The notes beneath the pieces are model-generated. The model did no database searches. It was not told the origin of the DNA and was given only the letters and a program-made list of their open reading frames with translations. A DNA stretch of 64,000 nucleotides from Rotaria socialis. Its lineage: Eukaryota; Rotifera; Eurotatoria; Philodinida; Philodinidae. The stretch lies in contig CAJNYU010000412.1 in the NCBI GenBank assembly GCA_905331475.1, forward strand, positions 1 through 64,000. Reading direction: 5' to 3'. The stretch's first letter is position 1, and each line of letters starts with the position of its first letter. The translations under genes and the position numbers were made by a program. This document shows, piece by piece, positions 12,912 to 23,733 of the stretch.

Positions 12912-15775
12912 ATGCAGCACTCATCAACGTTGCATGTCACTACTGGCAAGAAATCTACGCCAGACCACTGTTACAAACAGCATCAAAACGTGTGTATAGT
13001 AGATTGATTCTCTTCGTTTTCGTCAATATATTGATTCACACCCTGTTCATAGGTTGTATCCGAGGTGAAGGTGGTTCCCGTCAGGCAAATCAAAGCATTT
13101 ATTCCAAAACGGGCAAAGTCCGAGATTAGGAAGGTTTCGAGTGTAAAACATATCAATGTTAGTTTACAAATAAAACCTAATATTGGCCGGGTCTTACTGC
13201 AACCAAGAAAACCAGTAGAAAGATCACAGAAAACAATATCAGTGCTCAGTGTATCTAAGCCTCTACAGATGACGATGCTGGTTGACAAGCAACATGAGCG
13301 GCCAACCCATAGTAGTCTACAGCAGTCAGCTCCTGTATCTCAACTGCCAACAACTCGTGTGATTACTCAACCCAAAGTACTATTAACATTTTCTTATGCA
13401 ATTGCATTGCATTGCTTCTTCAATCATCCATAGGTTTCAAGTCGTACTTCATCACTATTGTCTCGTATTCAATCGAATAAAGTCAGATTATAATTTTTTG
13501 TTATATCCGAAGTAAAGAACGTTTGTTGTCTTTCTTAGACGATAATACCACTGACTGATGTTGAGACAAGCAAGGCTGTGACAAATGAAACGCATTTGTC
13601 CAAGTTTAGTGCTGAATCTTCAATTTCACAAGCGTCGAGGTCCACTTCTGGCATCTCACTTCTCATAAACAGCAAGCGAGGAAATTTCCATGATTTAAAC
13701 GACACGGAAACGTGCACAAGTCGAAAATATGTTCGGCGACTATGTGGCGGTTGGTGCCCATGTTGTTCATTCTGTTGTTGTATCGTATCGAGTGTCTTAT
13801 TGGCTTTGCTACTCGCTGGACTAGTAACGTTGATTGTTCTTCTGAACACAAGCAATAAAGCGACAAGTATGAATGTTTCTTTCGTTGTATTACTGATTAT
13901 TGCTATTCTTGAGGTGAACAGCAATTACAACAGCAACATCCACCAGTGTTACAACTGCTACCACTACAAGTGAGCTACCAGAAAATTTGATATTTTAAAG
14001 TTACTTTTTTCTTCCAGCATTCAGAAACAAAAAACAGAATCTAATAATGATATGGACAACGAAATAGAGAATTTCCCGATCATTTCCCTATCATGCTGTA
14101 AATATTTTGAGCTAAATGAGTTTCAGACTGTGACGATTTTATATAGAAGAGATGCTTGTGCTGACGGTATTGCACTTTATTTAATTCTTCAAATCATAGA
14201 TCGCATCAATTACATATAAAGCACACGTTTAAATACTCAACCATTTGAGGGAACGAACAAGGATGATAGATAAAGACAAATATAAAGGCAATAGGTATGA
14301 TGAGAATAAATGGCACCATAAGACCAAATATTATGTATAGGTTACACTCGAACGGGAGCGTTACACCCCCGGATGAAATTTGGACGCTCTCCGCATATAA
14401 CGTTACACAAACTGGCCGATGAGAGAACCTTTCCAAATGCTACGTCTCTTTTTGAGTGAAGACTATTTTTATTCGTTAGGTTCAATTGGTTTATAAAAAC
14501 ATTTGAAAGGATTTATCCACGCAAGTAGTTACCAAAAATCCTAATGGCAGAATTTCCGTCTGCATGATTTTTCAGTAAATAAGTTTTAGCGTCAAGGCAG
14601 AACTCTTTCTCAGTATCGCATTTACAAAGAAACTCCATTATTAATGTTACAGAAAATTAATCCTGGAAATGATGATAGTCTTTTCAGTTTGCCAAACCTA
14701 GAAAAAAGTATTTGCTTTCACGCAAAGAGTTGGACATACAATCTGTTTTTCTAGTCTTTTTCGGTGAGCTATAATTTGGCTCATACAACTCGGAGTGTAT
14801 TGATGTTTGTCTCAAACTATGGCTAATATGTAGATCCTTGATTTCTGGAGGGATCCTTCAAATAAAAGCTGCCATAATCAAGTGGAGCAATATGGTTGAA
14901 TAACAAGTTAGGAACCTAGATTTTTCACTTTTGAATCTCTACTTAAAACTTTGCCTCCATGATTCGAACTACAAACTATTTTAATCAAAGTCTTCGCTTA
15001 GACAAAGACTTAGATTGAAATGCGAACATATAATTTTGTTGAAAATCTTGCGTCCTATAGGAAAAATTTACAAAAAAAATTGATCCATGTGTTAAATCTA
15101 ATTACGGACACCAATTATTTGGATATGAATCTAATCTAGTGATCGCTATCTAATTATTATGTTATTATGTTTAGGTACTACCACCACGCAGCCGTCGACC
15201 ACTGTCAGTGAGTAAACTTTGAGTAGCAAAACAATATTTTTTCTATTTTTCATATTTCAGCGATCACATCCAATGACTGCACATCTAACTGGACAGGCGT
15301 CAGTATCCTCTATCATTGCGATAATTGTGCTAATGTAATTCCGTACGCCCAATATACATATACATATGTAGCAATTGCCACTGCAACTCGCATTTCATTC
15401 GCTTTTCGAGAAGATATTGGTTTGTTTCTGCTCGATGACGTATCTGTGGTCAACGTTAATGCACCAAGTGTGCAGCTGATTGTCAATGGAGGCTTTGAAA
15501 CAGGCTCGCTCTCATCGCCATGGATCTATTGCAATCCATACGGTGCAAGTGCCGCTGCTTTCATTTTGTCAAATTCAGCCAATTTAAATTGGGGTGGTGT
15601 TACATTTTTGGCTCATAGTGGCTCCTATTGCTATTGTGATGGGGCTGTGACCTATGCAGATTATCTTAGTCAGACGTTTCCAACCAACGTCGGGGATACG
15701 TACAATATTTCCTATTGGATATATAATTGTGGCAGTGGTTCAGCGAGCAGTGCTGATGTTTTGCTTAGCATTTAA
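12912..15775 (+). CDS. Single-pass membrane protein with Thr-rich linker and jelly-roll-like domain
   Basis: Six exons join in frame: 12912-12989, 13053-13376, 13539-13866, 13922-13969, 15175-15207 and 15261-15775, about 440 residues. The start is the ATG at 12912, because the 63-base first intron keeps phase 0. The N-terminal half is basic and disordered. A Cys-rich patch (LCGGWCPCCSFCCC) abuts a hydrophobic segment of about 23 residues (SSVLLALLLAGLVTLIVLL), followed by a Thr/Ser linker built from exons 4 and 5. The C-terminal 170 residues contain FLLDDVSVVN, NGGFETGSLSSPW, HSGSYCYCDGA and DTYNISYWIYN, a beta-rich pattern like carbohydrate-binding jelly rolls. The likely topology is type II with the binding domain outside. 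A ligand cannot be named. The family resembles expanded bdelloid surface proteins, as I recall them. Confidence 0.65.
13970..15174. other. Long intron of the jelly-roll membrane gene
   Basis: About 1.2 kb between two short Thr-coding exons, much longer than the gene's other introns. On the minus strand 14206-14436 encodes 76 residues with a strongly hydrophobic segment (IIFGLMVPFILIIPIAFIF) following a Cys-containing stretch. It could be a stray exon of a membrane receptor, but I see no flanking exons. Confidence 0.4.
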
Positions 15776-16089
15776 CGGCTGTCATTAACAAAGTTGGATA
15801 CTAACACAAAGCTACTGATGAAATGCCTGTTTTGACGAGAATAACATTTTTTTTCTCAAAATTTGATCATATATTTTACTTTTGCATCGGTGTGGATTTC
15901 GGCATGAGAAGAAAATGAGTAGAAACAGTGCACCACTCCTTAAGCATTAATGAGTAACTTTTGAATTTTTTTCTTTTCACTTCTTCCCTACGGGAGTAAC
16001 TATTAAGATGAAGCCATTCATGCCAACCGTATCTTCGATTGGTTGCCAAGAAAAAAAGTTTTCTTTTTCTTTTATTTACACAGTATATA
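15776..16089. other. 3' flank of the jelly-roll gene
   Basis: Nothing recognised. Decayed gypsy sequence begins near its right edge. Confidence 0.4.
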
Positions 16090-18087
16090 CTGATATCCAG
16101 ATGAGTAAGGGTGTGGGTGTAAATGATCACTTCATTCATCCACACTCACACCCTCATGTGGTCGATATTGGTGGAGCCAATGTTGGCGTGATCACTGATG
16201 CGCATGGCGATAAAAGTGGACAGGGATAGTTGTTCGAGGGGACGGCATGGCCCTTGAAACGTGGAACGTAATTTATGGGTGATATTCGTATTATCAATTT
16301 TAGGTGTCGGTATTTGTATCTATACAAGGTCGCCCATATGGAAATGACGATTTATCGTATGTGTATCGTACGCAGCTTTTTGACTAAGCTTGTGAATTTC
16401 AGTGCTCACGAACGAAATAATATGTTACTTGCCGATCATGTGCTAATTGAGTTCGGTATTGTTGAATGAACTTGTATTCAGGCGTATTAGAAGGAAAATC
16501 AGGAACTGGTTGGTTGATGATGAGGTCCAATGGTATTACGGGATCGCAGCCTAGATTGAGATATGGGGATGTATCACTCGTAGTGTCCTTGGCAGGCGTG
16601 CGAATTGTGAAGGCCAGTTTCTGCAGTTCTTTGTCCCATAGACCGGGGCGACGTTGAGCATAGATATCGATTTGTGCTTTAAGTGTCCGGTTGACATGTT
16701 CGGACATATTGGTTTGTGGCTGATAATTGGCCGTGAATTTACGGTTAATATCCATATTCGCGCATATCTCATTAAATAGATGGGAAATAAATTGGGGACC
16801 ATTGTCAGATAAAATATAGAGTGGGACACCGTACCGACAGATTATCTCGTTGAAGAGTATGTTAGCGATATGGGTAGCCGTAGCTTGTCTTAACGCAAAT
16901 AATTCTACCCACCGTGTGAAGTAGTCGACGATCACTAAAAGAAAACGTTTTTGTCGAGAAGTTGTAGGGAATAGTTCCATGATATTGATACCTATAGTAC
17001 GCCATGGTTGAGATATGGTGTGTAGCTGTATAGGGTTTGCTGTTGGAGCGTTGGTGTGTTTGAATTGTTGACATGATAAGCAAGATTGAACATAGTTGAA
17101 CACATCTTTGCGCATGGAGGGTCAGTAAACCCGCGACGAGAGACGATATAACGCCTTGATACGTCCAGCATAACCGGCGGTGGAATGATCATGTGCCCAT
17201 TTAAGGATTGCGGTTTGTAACGTTTGGGGGATAACAAGGATATGTTTGGAGCCGGAGCAATCGCTGGTCAGTATAAGAATTGAAATGGCGGATTTTGTAG
17301 AGAATAGTGTTGATTACAATCTATGGAGAATGTTTAGTGGTGGGCTGGGGAGGAGGTTGCGTTGAAAGAGATTGGATGATATGTTATAGGCGGACAGCCT
17401 TGTGTTGTGCTGAACGAATATCGTCGAGAACGTTGGCATCTTCTAAGATGTTGAGGCTTGATTCTAATGAATTCAGCTTTTGAGAGATGGGAGTATTGGT
17501 CTGTATTGAATATCGAGACATAAAATCGCCGTTTTGGGATACTTGTGCCTGGTCGATGTTGTATGACAATGTTGTATGGAGATAGTTTCATAGACCATCG
17601 TGCGAGGCGGCCTGTTGGATCTCGAACATTTTTTAGTCATTCGCGAGCTTTGAAATCAGAGCGGACGATCACTGAACCCCCTTCGGGATATTGCCGAAAG
17701 TGTTTGGTTGCCCATACAATAGCTAGAGCTTCATGTTCCACAGCAGTGTAATTTCGTTCAGTGGAACATAGAGTGCGACTTACCTATGCGATGACATATT
17801 TCTTTTTATCGCATTCCTGTGTGAGAATGCATCCTATACCGTATCCACATGCGTCGAGTTCAAGGATGAAGGGATAAGAAAAATTTGGTATGTGCATAAT
17901 TGGGTTTAACATGAGGTGTTGTTTCAACGTTTGGAATGCTGCCGTACAATCATCGTTCCAGGCAAGACGAGAGCCGGAAGATGGGAAGTTATTGGATCGT
18001 AGTAGTTTCAGAAGCGGTTCCGCAATTTTGGCGTAGTTTTGGATAAAACGTCGGTAATAACCAGTAAGACCCAGGAAGGCCTGTACT
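16090..18087 (-). mobile_element. Ty3/gypsy-like pol remnant (RT end, RNase H, integrase)
   Basis: Reading right to left on the minus strand, the order is: the reverse-transcriptase tail motif VQAFLGLTGYYRRF near 18084; an RNase H-like segment with an FILELDACGYGIG-type match near 17870-17820; HRPGTS near 17540; an integrase zinc-binding piece (CLSCQQFKH); an integrase core; and a decayed C-terminal GDLV/GPC region near 16330-16210. Several stops and frameshifts break the frame, for example near 17785, 17635 and 17115. No LTRs, gag, protease or RT palm were found. The 5' side stops abruptly at a palindrome. This is a dead, 5'-truncated copy. Confidence 0.85.
16399..17115 (-). pseudogene. Degenerate gypsy integrase core
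   Basis: A 238-residue open stretch with the retroviral-type integrase core. YFTRWVE, SDNGPQF and an NRTLK segment are clear. The first catalytic Asp, normally in a G-x-D-I context, is replaced by Asn (GINIM). The conserved Gly before the catalytic Glu region is missing (QTNMSEHVNRTLK). Loss of the first catalytic residue indicates no integrase activity. The integrase zinc-binding region continues just upstream in a broken frame. Confidence 0.85.
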
Positions 18088-18147
18088 CAAGGGGAACACA
18101 GCAGAATCCATGAATCCAAGGGACTGGATTCTGCTGTCCCCCCCTTG
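18088..18147. repeat. Hairpin palindrome at the gypsy break point
   Basis: Arms 18088-18110 and 18125-18147, 23 bases each, pair at 20 positions; the three mismatches form one block (AAC against GGG). The loop is 14 bases. Recognisable gypsy homology stops at the first base of this structure. The arms read ACAGCAGAATCCA and its complement. Confidence 0.8.
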
Positions 18148-18660
18148 CATGTTTGCGACACGACGGTCGTACATGTATCGACACATCATGACACAGTGCC
18201 AAAGTGTGACGGAACTTCATGTGTCATTCTGTACGTGTCGCCAGCGTGCCCGATCGATATGGGATATTTTATTAAAGATGCCGCTGTAAAAATAATAATT
18301 CGCAAAATATATTCTAAAGTAGTTTTGTTTTCGATTAATTCGAATTCTTTTTCCGAAATAAATAAGGATTTGACAAAAAAGGGGTTTCTGGAAGCCTTTT
18401 TAGGTGCGACCGGAGCTTATCAGCGCTACCGCCGGTAGTGACAGAAAATTTGCGACATGGGATACTATTTTCTAGCATATAATGGCCTTGAGAAAGTGTA
18501 CAAGATAAGGAGTACGTATTGGTGCTATGCTGAAGTCCACCAACCCGATGGTGGGAATAATATTACAACGGTGATGTTGCGTACTCAGCCTGGGACTAAG
18601 CGCGAGCCAAGGACACAATCCATATTACTGCTGCGTAGTGTAAAATAGAAAGAGAAATAG
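18148..18660. other. Segment of unknown origin, richer in G+C than its surroundings
   Basis: This lies between the gypsy palindrome and the FG-GAP fragment. The first 100 bases are rich in GTGTCG/CGACAC-type words in both orientations. Two plus-strand frames exist (to 18438 and 18457-18648). The first ends in FLEAFLGATGAYQRYRR, loosely like the RT-tail motif FLGLTGYYRRF in the opposite orientation to the neighbouring remnant. Neither frame is recognised with confidence. Confidence 0.3.
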
Positions 18661-18699
18661 ATAAGAGTATGACTGAGAAACTAACAAGATGATGATTTT

Positions 18700-19158
18700 G
18701 AGGCTTATTCTATTCGAAGGCTTGTAATTTCTAGGATAGATTGTTACACTATTGTTCAATATAGTAACACCAATGTCTTTAAAACCATCGTTATTGAAAT
18801 CGCTAGTAACGATTGCAGATAGAGAAGCATCTTCATTAGTACGCAATATTATTTGAGCTGTAAAAGTTCCATTGCCATATTCAAGAAAAATATCGAAGTT
18901 ATTTTCACCGATATTCGTAATGGCAATATCCAGTCGATCGTCATTGTTAAAATCGCTTATACTAAGATAATCTGGATTAGAGTCAGCGCCAGTTAATAAT
19001 GTTACAATACTGTTAGATGTACCCTTACCATGTTCTAAAAGAATGCCAACACTCTTTGGATACTGATAAATAACAGCAATATCTAACCGAGTGGCATTAT
19101 TGAAATCACCGAGACTCATAAAAGAGGGAAAATATTCACCATTACTTAAGTATGTCAT
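18700..19158 (-). pseudogene. FG-GAP/VCBS repeat protein fragment
   Basis: Three repeats are visible, with signatures LGDFNNATRLDIAV, ISDFNNDDRLDIAI and TSDFNNDGFKDIGV, spaced about 50 residues apart. This is the D-x-N-x-D calcium-binding pattern of FG-GAP/VCBS beta-propeller blades. A full propeller would need about seven blades, plus a signal peptide or further domains. None is found on either side, and the C-terminus turns into unrelated hydrophobic sequence (VSQSYSYLFLFLF). It is best read as a fragment of a large surface or secreted protein; the adjacent mobile-element debris suggests truncation by rearrangement. Confidence 0.75.
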
Positions 19159-19373
19159 TTGATTTTCAAACTTTTAAAAGTTGCTCATGAAATAAAATTC
19201 CTTTTTTTTCTAGTAAACATTGATTCAATTAATCAGAGATAAATATTTTAATTTTATATCACGTTACAATAAACATACAAAACCCATACGATATTATGTG
19301 AGAAGTTAAAATTGATAGTATAAAAACAGAAAGAAACGGACGGCATTAGAAAAATTACATAAAAATGGTTCAG

Positions 19374-20236
19374 TCATTCAAGAAAATCATGTTGATCATG
19401 GACAACTGTATAGCGAGGTATACTCATGCCTAAAAAACCTGTTCGTTTAGCACGGTGAACTTCACTTGGTGGCATGAAAATTGGTGGAATCGATGGTGAA
19501 GGCGCAAATGTAAATTCACTAATTAAGCGAAAAGAAAAGAAAGAAAACATATTTCATTTAATATTGTTTTAAAAATAAATACAGACGTTGTATCGATTTG
19601 ACTAGTAGACATTCTACGGTCTTGTTCACGTTTCTTTCTAATTTTGTCATCGTATGTTTTGGCTAATGTTTGTGATAATGGATATCGTGTTTCATTTTCA
19701 GGAAAAAGACTTGATTGTGAACGTTCATGTGGGTTTTTTAGTGAAAATTTTACTTTAGTATTAGAAATACTTGCATTAGAAGATGGAGCAGGTACGCTAA
19801 CGGGATCTAATCAATGAAATCTATACAATCAATATATATATATATGTAAGTCATTGTTTCTTACCTGTATTACCAAATAATTCTTCTTCAACAATACTTT
19901 TTTTATTCACAGTTCGATAAATTGATCGTCGTCTATCAAGAAAATTTAAATTTTCAAAAAAATTCATTTATTTTTCATTTACTTTCGTTTAAAACCCTCT
20001 GGCAAACGTACATTATCAATGGTCGTAAATATTCCATAATTAAGTGGAGCTCGAAAATAAACACGTCCCTTCAAAGTTCCATCATTATCACCATCTGGAG
20101 TACTTAAATCAATTCCAAGCCATATTCCACGATGTCCTATAATAGGACCTTTATAGAGAACGGTTCCATAAAGTATTTGATCATGATGAAAAACGTCAAC
20201 ACGTTGACCAATGGTTATGTTTTCATATGTGAGCAT
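19374..20236 (-). CDS. CAP-Gly domain protein
   Basis: Four exons are inferred: 20236-19983, 19932-19865, 19806 to about 19585, and 19518-19374. The N-terminal CAP-Gly domain (residues about 5-80) shows GQRVDVF, GTVLYKG, GIWLGIDL, GDNDGTLKGRVYF and GIFTTIDNVRLP. CAP-Gly domains bind the C-terminal EEY/F tails of tubulin and EB proteins. The usual GKNDG signature reads GDNDG here, so the lysine is changed. A disordered linker follows, then a conserved-looking C-terminus (RTGFLGMSIPRYTV). The last intron needs a weak donor (AC|GTCTGT) to avoid a stop, so that junction is uncertain. The gene lies 76 bases downstream of the methyltransferase stop on the same strand. A microtubule-associated role is inferred from the domain only. 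Confidence 0.8.
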
Positions 20237-20312
20237 ATTTTTTATCTAAAATAAACGGAGAACAGAAAAAGGCTATTGCATAATTGAATAAATGATGTTT
20301 AAATTAGTTAAT

Positions 20313-21502
20313 TCATTTTTTTTTACGACCAAGTAAAAGGAAAGTTTCAAAATAAAGTCTCATCAGTTCATTTTCATTATCTGTTTTCATTGCTTTAAAC
20401 AAACTAAAGTATGAGAAACATGAAAGTAACGTCTTTTAAAATAATTTATCTTACTCATGTCGTAAGTCAAACAAAATATCTCTATCTGGATATTTTTCCA
20501 TATAATGAACATATCCTGACCATGTTGAAACATAAGCTAAAAAACGATCAAGATTCCATTCATATTTTATTTTTACACTATCATCTCTAATAGACAATGG
20601 ATTTTAACATAGTTAATAATCAAAACATGTTTTTTTCATACCGAATTTTTTCTTCATACGGTAAAATAATACCAGCATATTTGTTGTCAATATGAATTCG
20701 ATCTGGTGGAAAATAGGGTTTTAGTTTGTCGTAGAACTAAATATAGACTTTGTTTAACAAATAAATAGCATTTTGTTAGTTAATTTTTGAATGTACATTT
20801 TGAAAAATCTTATCGAGTTCTGAAGCATGTTCATCCTCAAATTTCACTAATCCATAACCATAGATAGCTAATACGCCCATTCCTTTAAGAGTACGATTTG
20901 CTTCGGTATAAAACTGTTGTAAATCAAACCAATGTGCTGCCTATAAAGATTGTCAATCAAATAAATTTTTATGAAACTAAAACAAAAAAGATTCACCTGT
21001 GCAACCGTAATTAAACATAGCGATTCATCGGCATGTGGTATGACATTTTTAGTACTGACTCTTAAAATAAATATGGATGGTTAGAGAACAGGAAACAATA
21101 GGATTATATTGATTTTACTTGTACTCAATATTTGATATCGTATTTCTTGTTCTTGCTTCTTTTATTTGATTTTCACTCACATCGTAACCTTGAATGATAT
21201 TGTTTTCATAAGAAAATTATAAGAAAAATCAAACAGAATTACCATAAACTTTTTCAAAATAAGGTGATAAAATTTCAGTACTTTGTCCACTACCACAGCC
21301 AATATCAACCGCATAATCGTACTTGCCTGTATACTGAGAAAAAATATAAATAAATAGTTTTCATAGTCAAATTGCTTTACTAATATAAAACCTTCGTGCC
21401 AAGAAAATCCATGATTTTTTTCATTAACTCTGGTGGATATGTTGGTCGATTTAATGCATAACGAGCTGCATGCTGAGCACCTTCAAAGAAACGCTTTGAC
21501 AT
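20313..21502 (-). CDS. Type-11 SAM-dependent methyltransferase
   Basis: Multi-exon gene beginning MSKRFFEGAQHAARYAL at 21502 and ending LLLGRKKK at 20313. The Rossmann-fold motif I is VDIGCGSGQSTEIL; an acidic post-motif and a motif IV-like region (ESLCLITVAQAAHWF) follow, then YPDRDI and a C-terminal FLLLGR as in the family. The layout matches eukaryotic Methyltransf_11 proteins related to yeast Tmt1/Crg1 and the Dictyostelium DDB_G0268948 type, about 270 residues. Introns are about 50-70 bases with standard GT-AG ends. Small-molecule (carboxylate) methylation is known for yeast members; the substrate here is unknown. It is the upstream member of a tight tandem pair with the CAP-Gly gene. 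Confidence 0.85.
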
Positions 21503-21610
21503 TTGAATTTATCTAGATATGAGATATAAATTTAATATTTCATTTTACAAAATAAATCTTTCTGTTATTCAGTCATTTTCTTTTAAAATTAAAATTCTTG
21601 TTATAAATCA

Positions 21611-21817
21611 TTAATAGGAATATTTTTCATGATATTTTGCATTGATGGATGGATTGATGACTAAGCTTGAAGAAGTTTGTTCTCTAGGTTTCTTATCAAT
21701 GGACATGGTTACTAACGAAAGTACACCATATATTACAGATGTCGCTATGGCACTTGCGGCAGTAAAATGTGATTCTACTCTGATATGAGAAAAGCACTGC
21801 ATTTGCATATCGCTCAT
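21611..21817 (-). CDS. Possible small single-pass membrane protein
   Basis: A 68-residue frame starts MSDMQMQCFSHIRVES and has one hydrophobic segment (AASAIATSVIYGVLSLV) followed by a basic, polar tail. It lies 109 bases upstream of the methyltransferase start on the same strand. I do not recognise it. Its hydrophobic-then-basic layout resembles a tail-anchored or mitochondrial small protein, but chance coding in an AT-rich spacer is possible. Confidence 0.35.
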   Translation of the reverse strand: MSDMQMQCFSHIRVESHFTAASAIATSVIYGVLSLVTMSIDKKPREQTSSSLVINPSINAKYHEKYSY

Positions 21818-22146
21818 AAATAATGAGGCACAATAGTTCGAAATCGATGATTTTTAATAAATTTTTTAATTTAGCTTTATATTCTTCTATTTTTTATTAA
21901 AAAAATACTAATCATTTCGATCATCAGACAGTATGACTGTATTATAGATCTTGTGTATTTAATATAGACTGTTCACCACAGTTTTCTTGTATAAACTTTA
22001 TTGGAGAAATGATTCTGATTAAATTGTAGTTCTTTTATGAACACCAAGCGTAAATAAAACATCGATTTTTGTTCTCCAAAAACAAGAGATCAATTGTTCA
22101 AAGTTTATTAAGGTTAGACGAGAACAACATGACAAATTGGCCGTAT

Positions 22147-23733
22147 TTAGAAGGTCTTTTTTATTTCTTGATTATCTACTGGTTCGATTTCAAGGTTTGG
22201 TTTTTGAAATTTCATAGCAGCTGCTATTTCTTTCTTGTAAATTGTTCCTTTTTTGTCAGCGTTTCTTTCACTTTGACTCTTGTCATTTGATTTTGATACG
22301 TCTATGTAAAATAAGACAAAATAAGTTAACAATAAATAATAAAGTGTTACACAAGAACCTGGTGTTTTGTCGGTTGGAGATTCTGTATCTATCACTACTC
22401 GAATATTTTCAACAGCATCATCAATACGATTTAATAGATCATTAACGTTTTCAATATTTTCAATATTAATATGGATTAAATCGGATTTGGATGAAGATTT
22501 ATCCACTGAGCATGACCCATTTTCCACTGACTTTTCTTTTGTAGATACATCTTCTGGTTCGTTCTTTGTTGTTTCAGGAAATTTGGCAGTTGAAGAATTA
22601 TCAGTTTTTGTTAAAGTGATAACGTTCGTTTTTTTAGGTACACCTTCAAGTACAACTTTTCGATGACCTGGTTGATTATTGACTAGAGCTAAAAGATCTT
22701 TTAACTGATGTACATCATTGTACGTTATATGAATTGGTTCTTTTTCTGTCTCCACTTCAGTTTTCTTCTCAATATCATTTGTATTAGAAGTTTCTTCTTT
22801 TTTTCCATTAGAAGCAGATTTGTTTTTGCGAGTATCAACAACAACTTTTGCATTTTCAACAGCTTCATCGATTCGCTCAAGTAAATCATCGACAGTTTCG
22901 ACGCCTGAAATATAATGAGCGAAGAAAAATTATAAAACTAAATTGAATGATAAATTTTCAAACCATTAAATGAAATATGCACTTTATTATTTGAGTTGTC
23001 TTCTGTCGGTGATGGATTAGACTCCATAGCATTACTCGGCACACTATTTGGTTTATTAGTTGTTTGCTTAGACTCACTACTCATTGGTGGATCAACAGAT
23101 TTTGCACTCTGAGCTTCGTTACTAGCTGGTTCTAAAGAAAGATCATACTAAAAATAGACCGATTATAAAAATATCTTACTAGAAGAATGCTCAGGATTAG
23201 CATCGTTGACTTCATGACCCGACTGGGGCTCTAGAAATAAAGACAAATTTAAGGAAACTTAATTCCATTCTCGAAACTAGATTGTGAATAGCTGCACAGA
23301 GTTTGGTCTCTATCTGTGCCTTCAGACAAGAAATAAATATTTTTGCTAAAAAAAGGAAGTTTAATTTCTAATTGTATCAATACCTGCAGGAGATGATGGC
23401 GGAGCTGGTGGCTTTGACAAGTTTTCGTCTTTGCCATCACTAGATACTTTCTTAGCAACGTTCGAAGGTTTGGATGATGGTTTCATTGTCTTTTGTTTTC
23501 TTAGTATTCTTATCTTTTTGCGCATCATCCATATGTGTTAAATGATGTGCTTTTTCTTTTACACCATCTGTAAGATCATGTACTTTCTCTTCAATTTGAT
23601 GTACCGCTTTGGAGAAAACATTTTCGTCCTTTTTTTGATTGTTTTTTTCAGGTTTTGAAGATGCACCTGCGGTGGTCCCGTGTTTTTCTGTTGTGGAAGA
23701 TTTTTTATTATGATCCATTGTTACTTGTGTCAA
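22147..23733 (-). CDS. Disordered protein with three ~31-residue repeats
   Basis: At least six exons run right to left. The first (from 23733) encodes a charged amphipathic helix (KAVHQIEEKVHDLTDGVKEK) that recalls LEA-type helices. It ends in a different frame from the next segment (MKPSSKPSNVAKK, near 23485), so either one base is off or two reading frames overlap. The later exons are Ser/Glu/Lys-rich and disordered. They carry three related units: HISFNGVETVDDLLERIDEA, HITYNDVHQLKDLLALVNNQ and HINIENIENVNDLLNRIDDA. The first and third continue with VEN, and all end in a (K/R)VV-type strand plus DT or EG. The last exon ends at TAA 22147-22149. I do not recognise the family. The repeats may each form a small helix-strand module. 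Function unknown. Confidence 0.6.

Noticed and set aside
16105..16125. GTGTGGGTGT-like words as telomeric repeat
   Set aside because: Only one or two units occur, with no array; they lie in decayed gypsy sequence.
18361..18438. Second RT fragment (FLEAFLGATGAYQRYRR)
   Set aside because: Only a short loose resemblance, with no further RT motifs in the frame; kept only as an observation.
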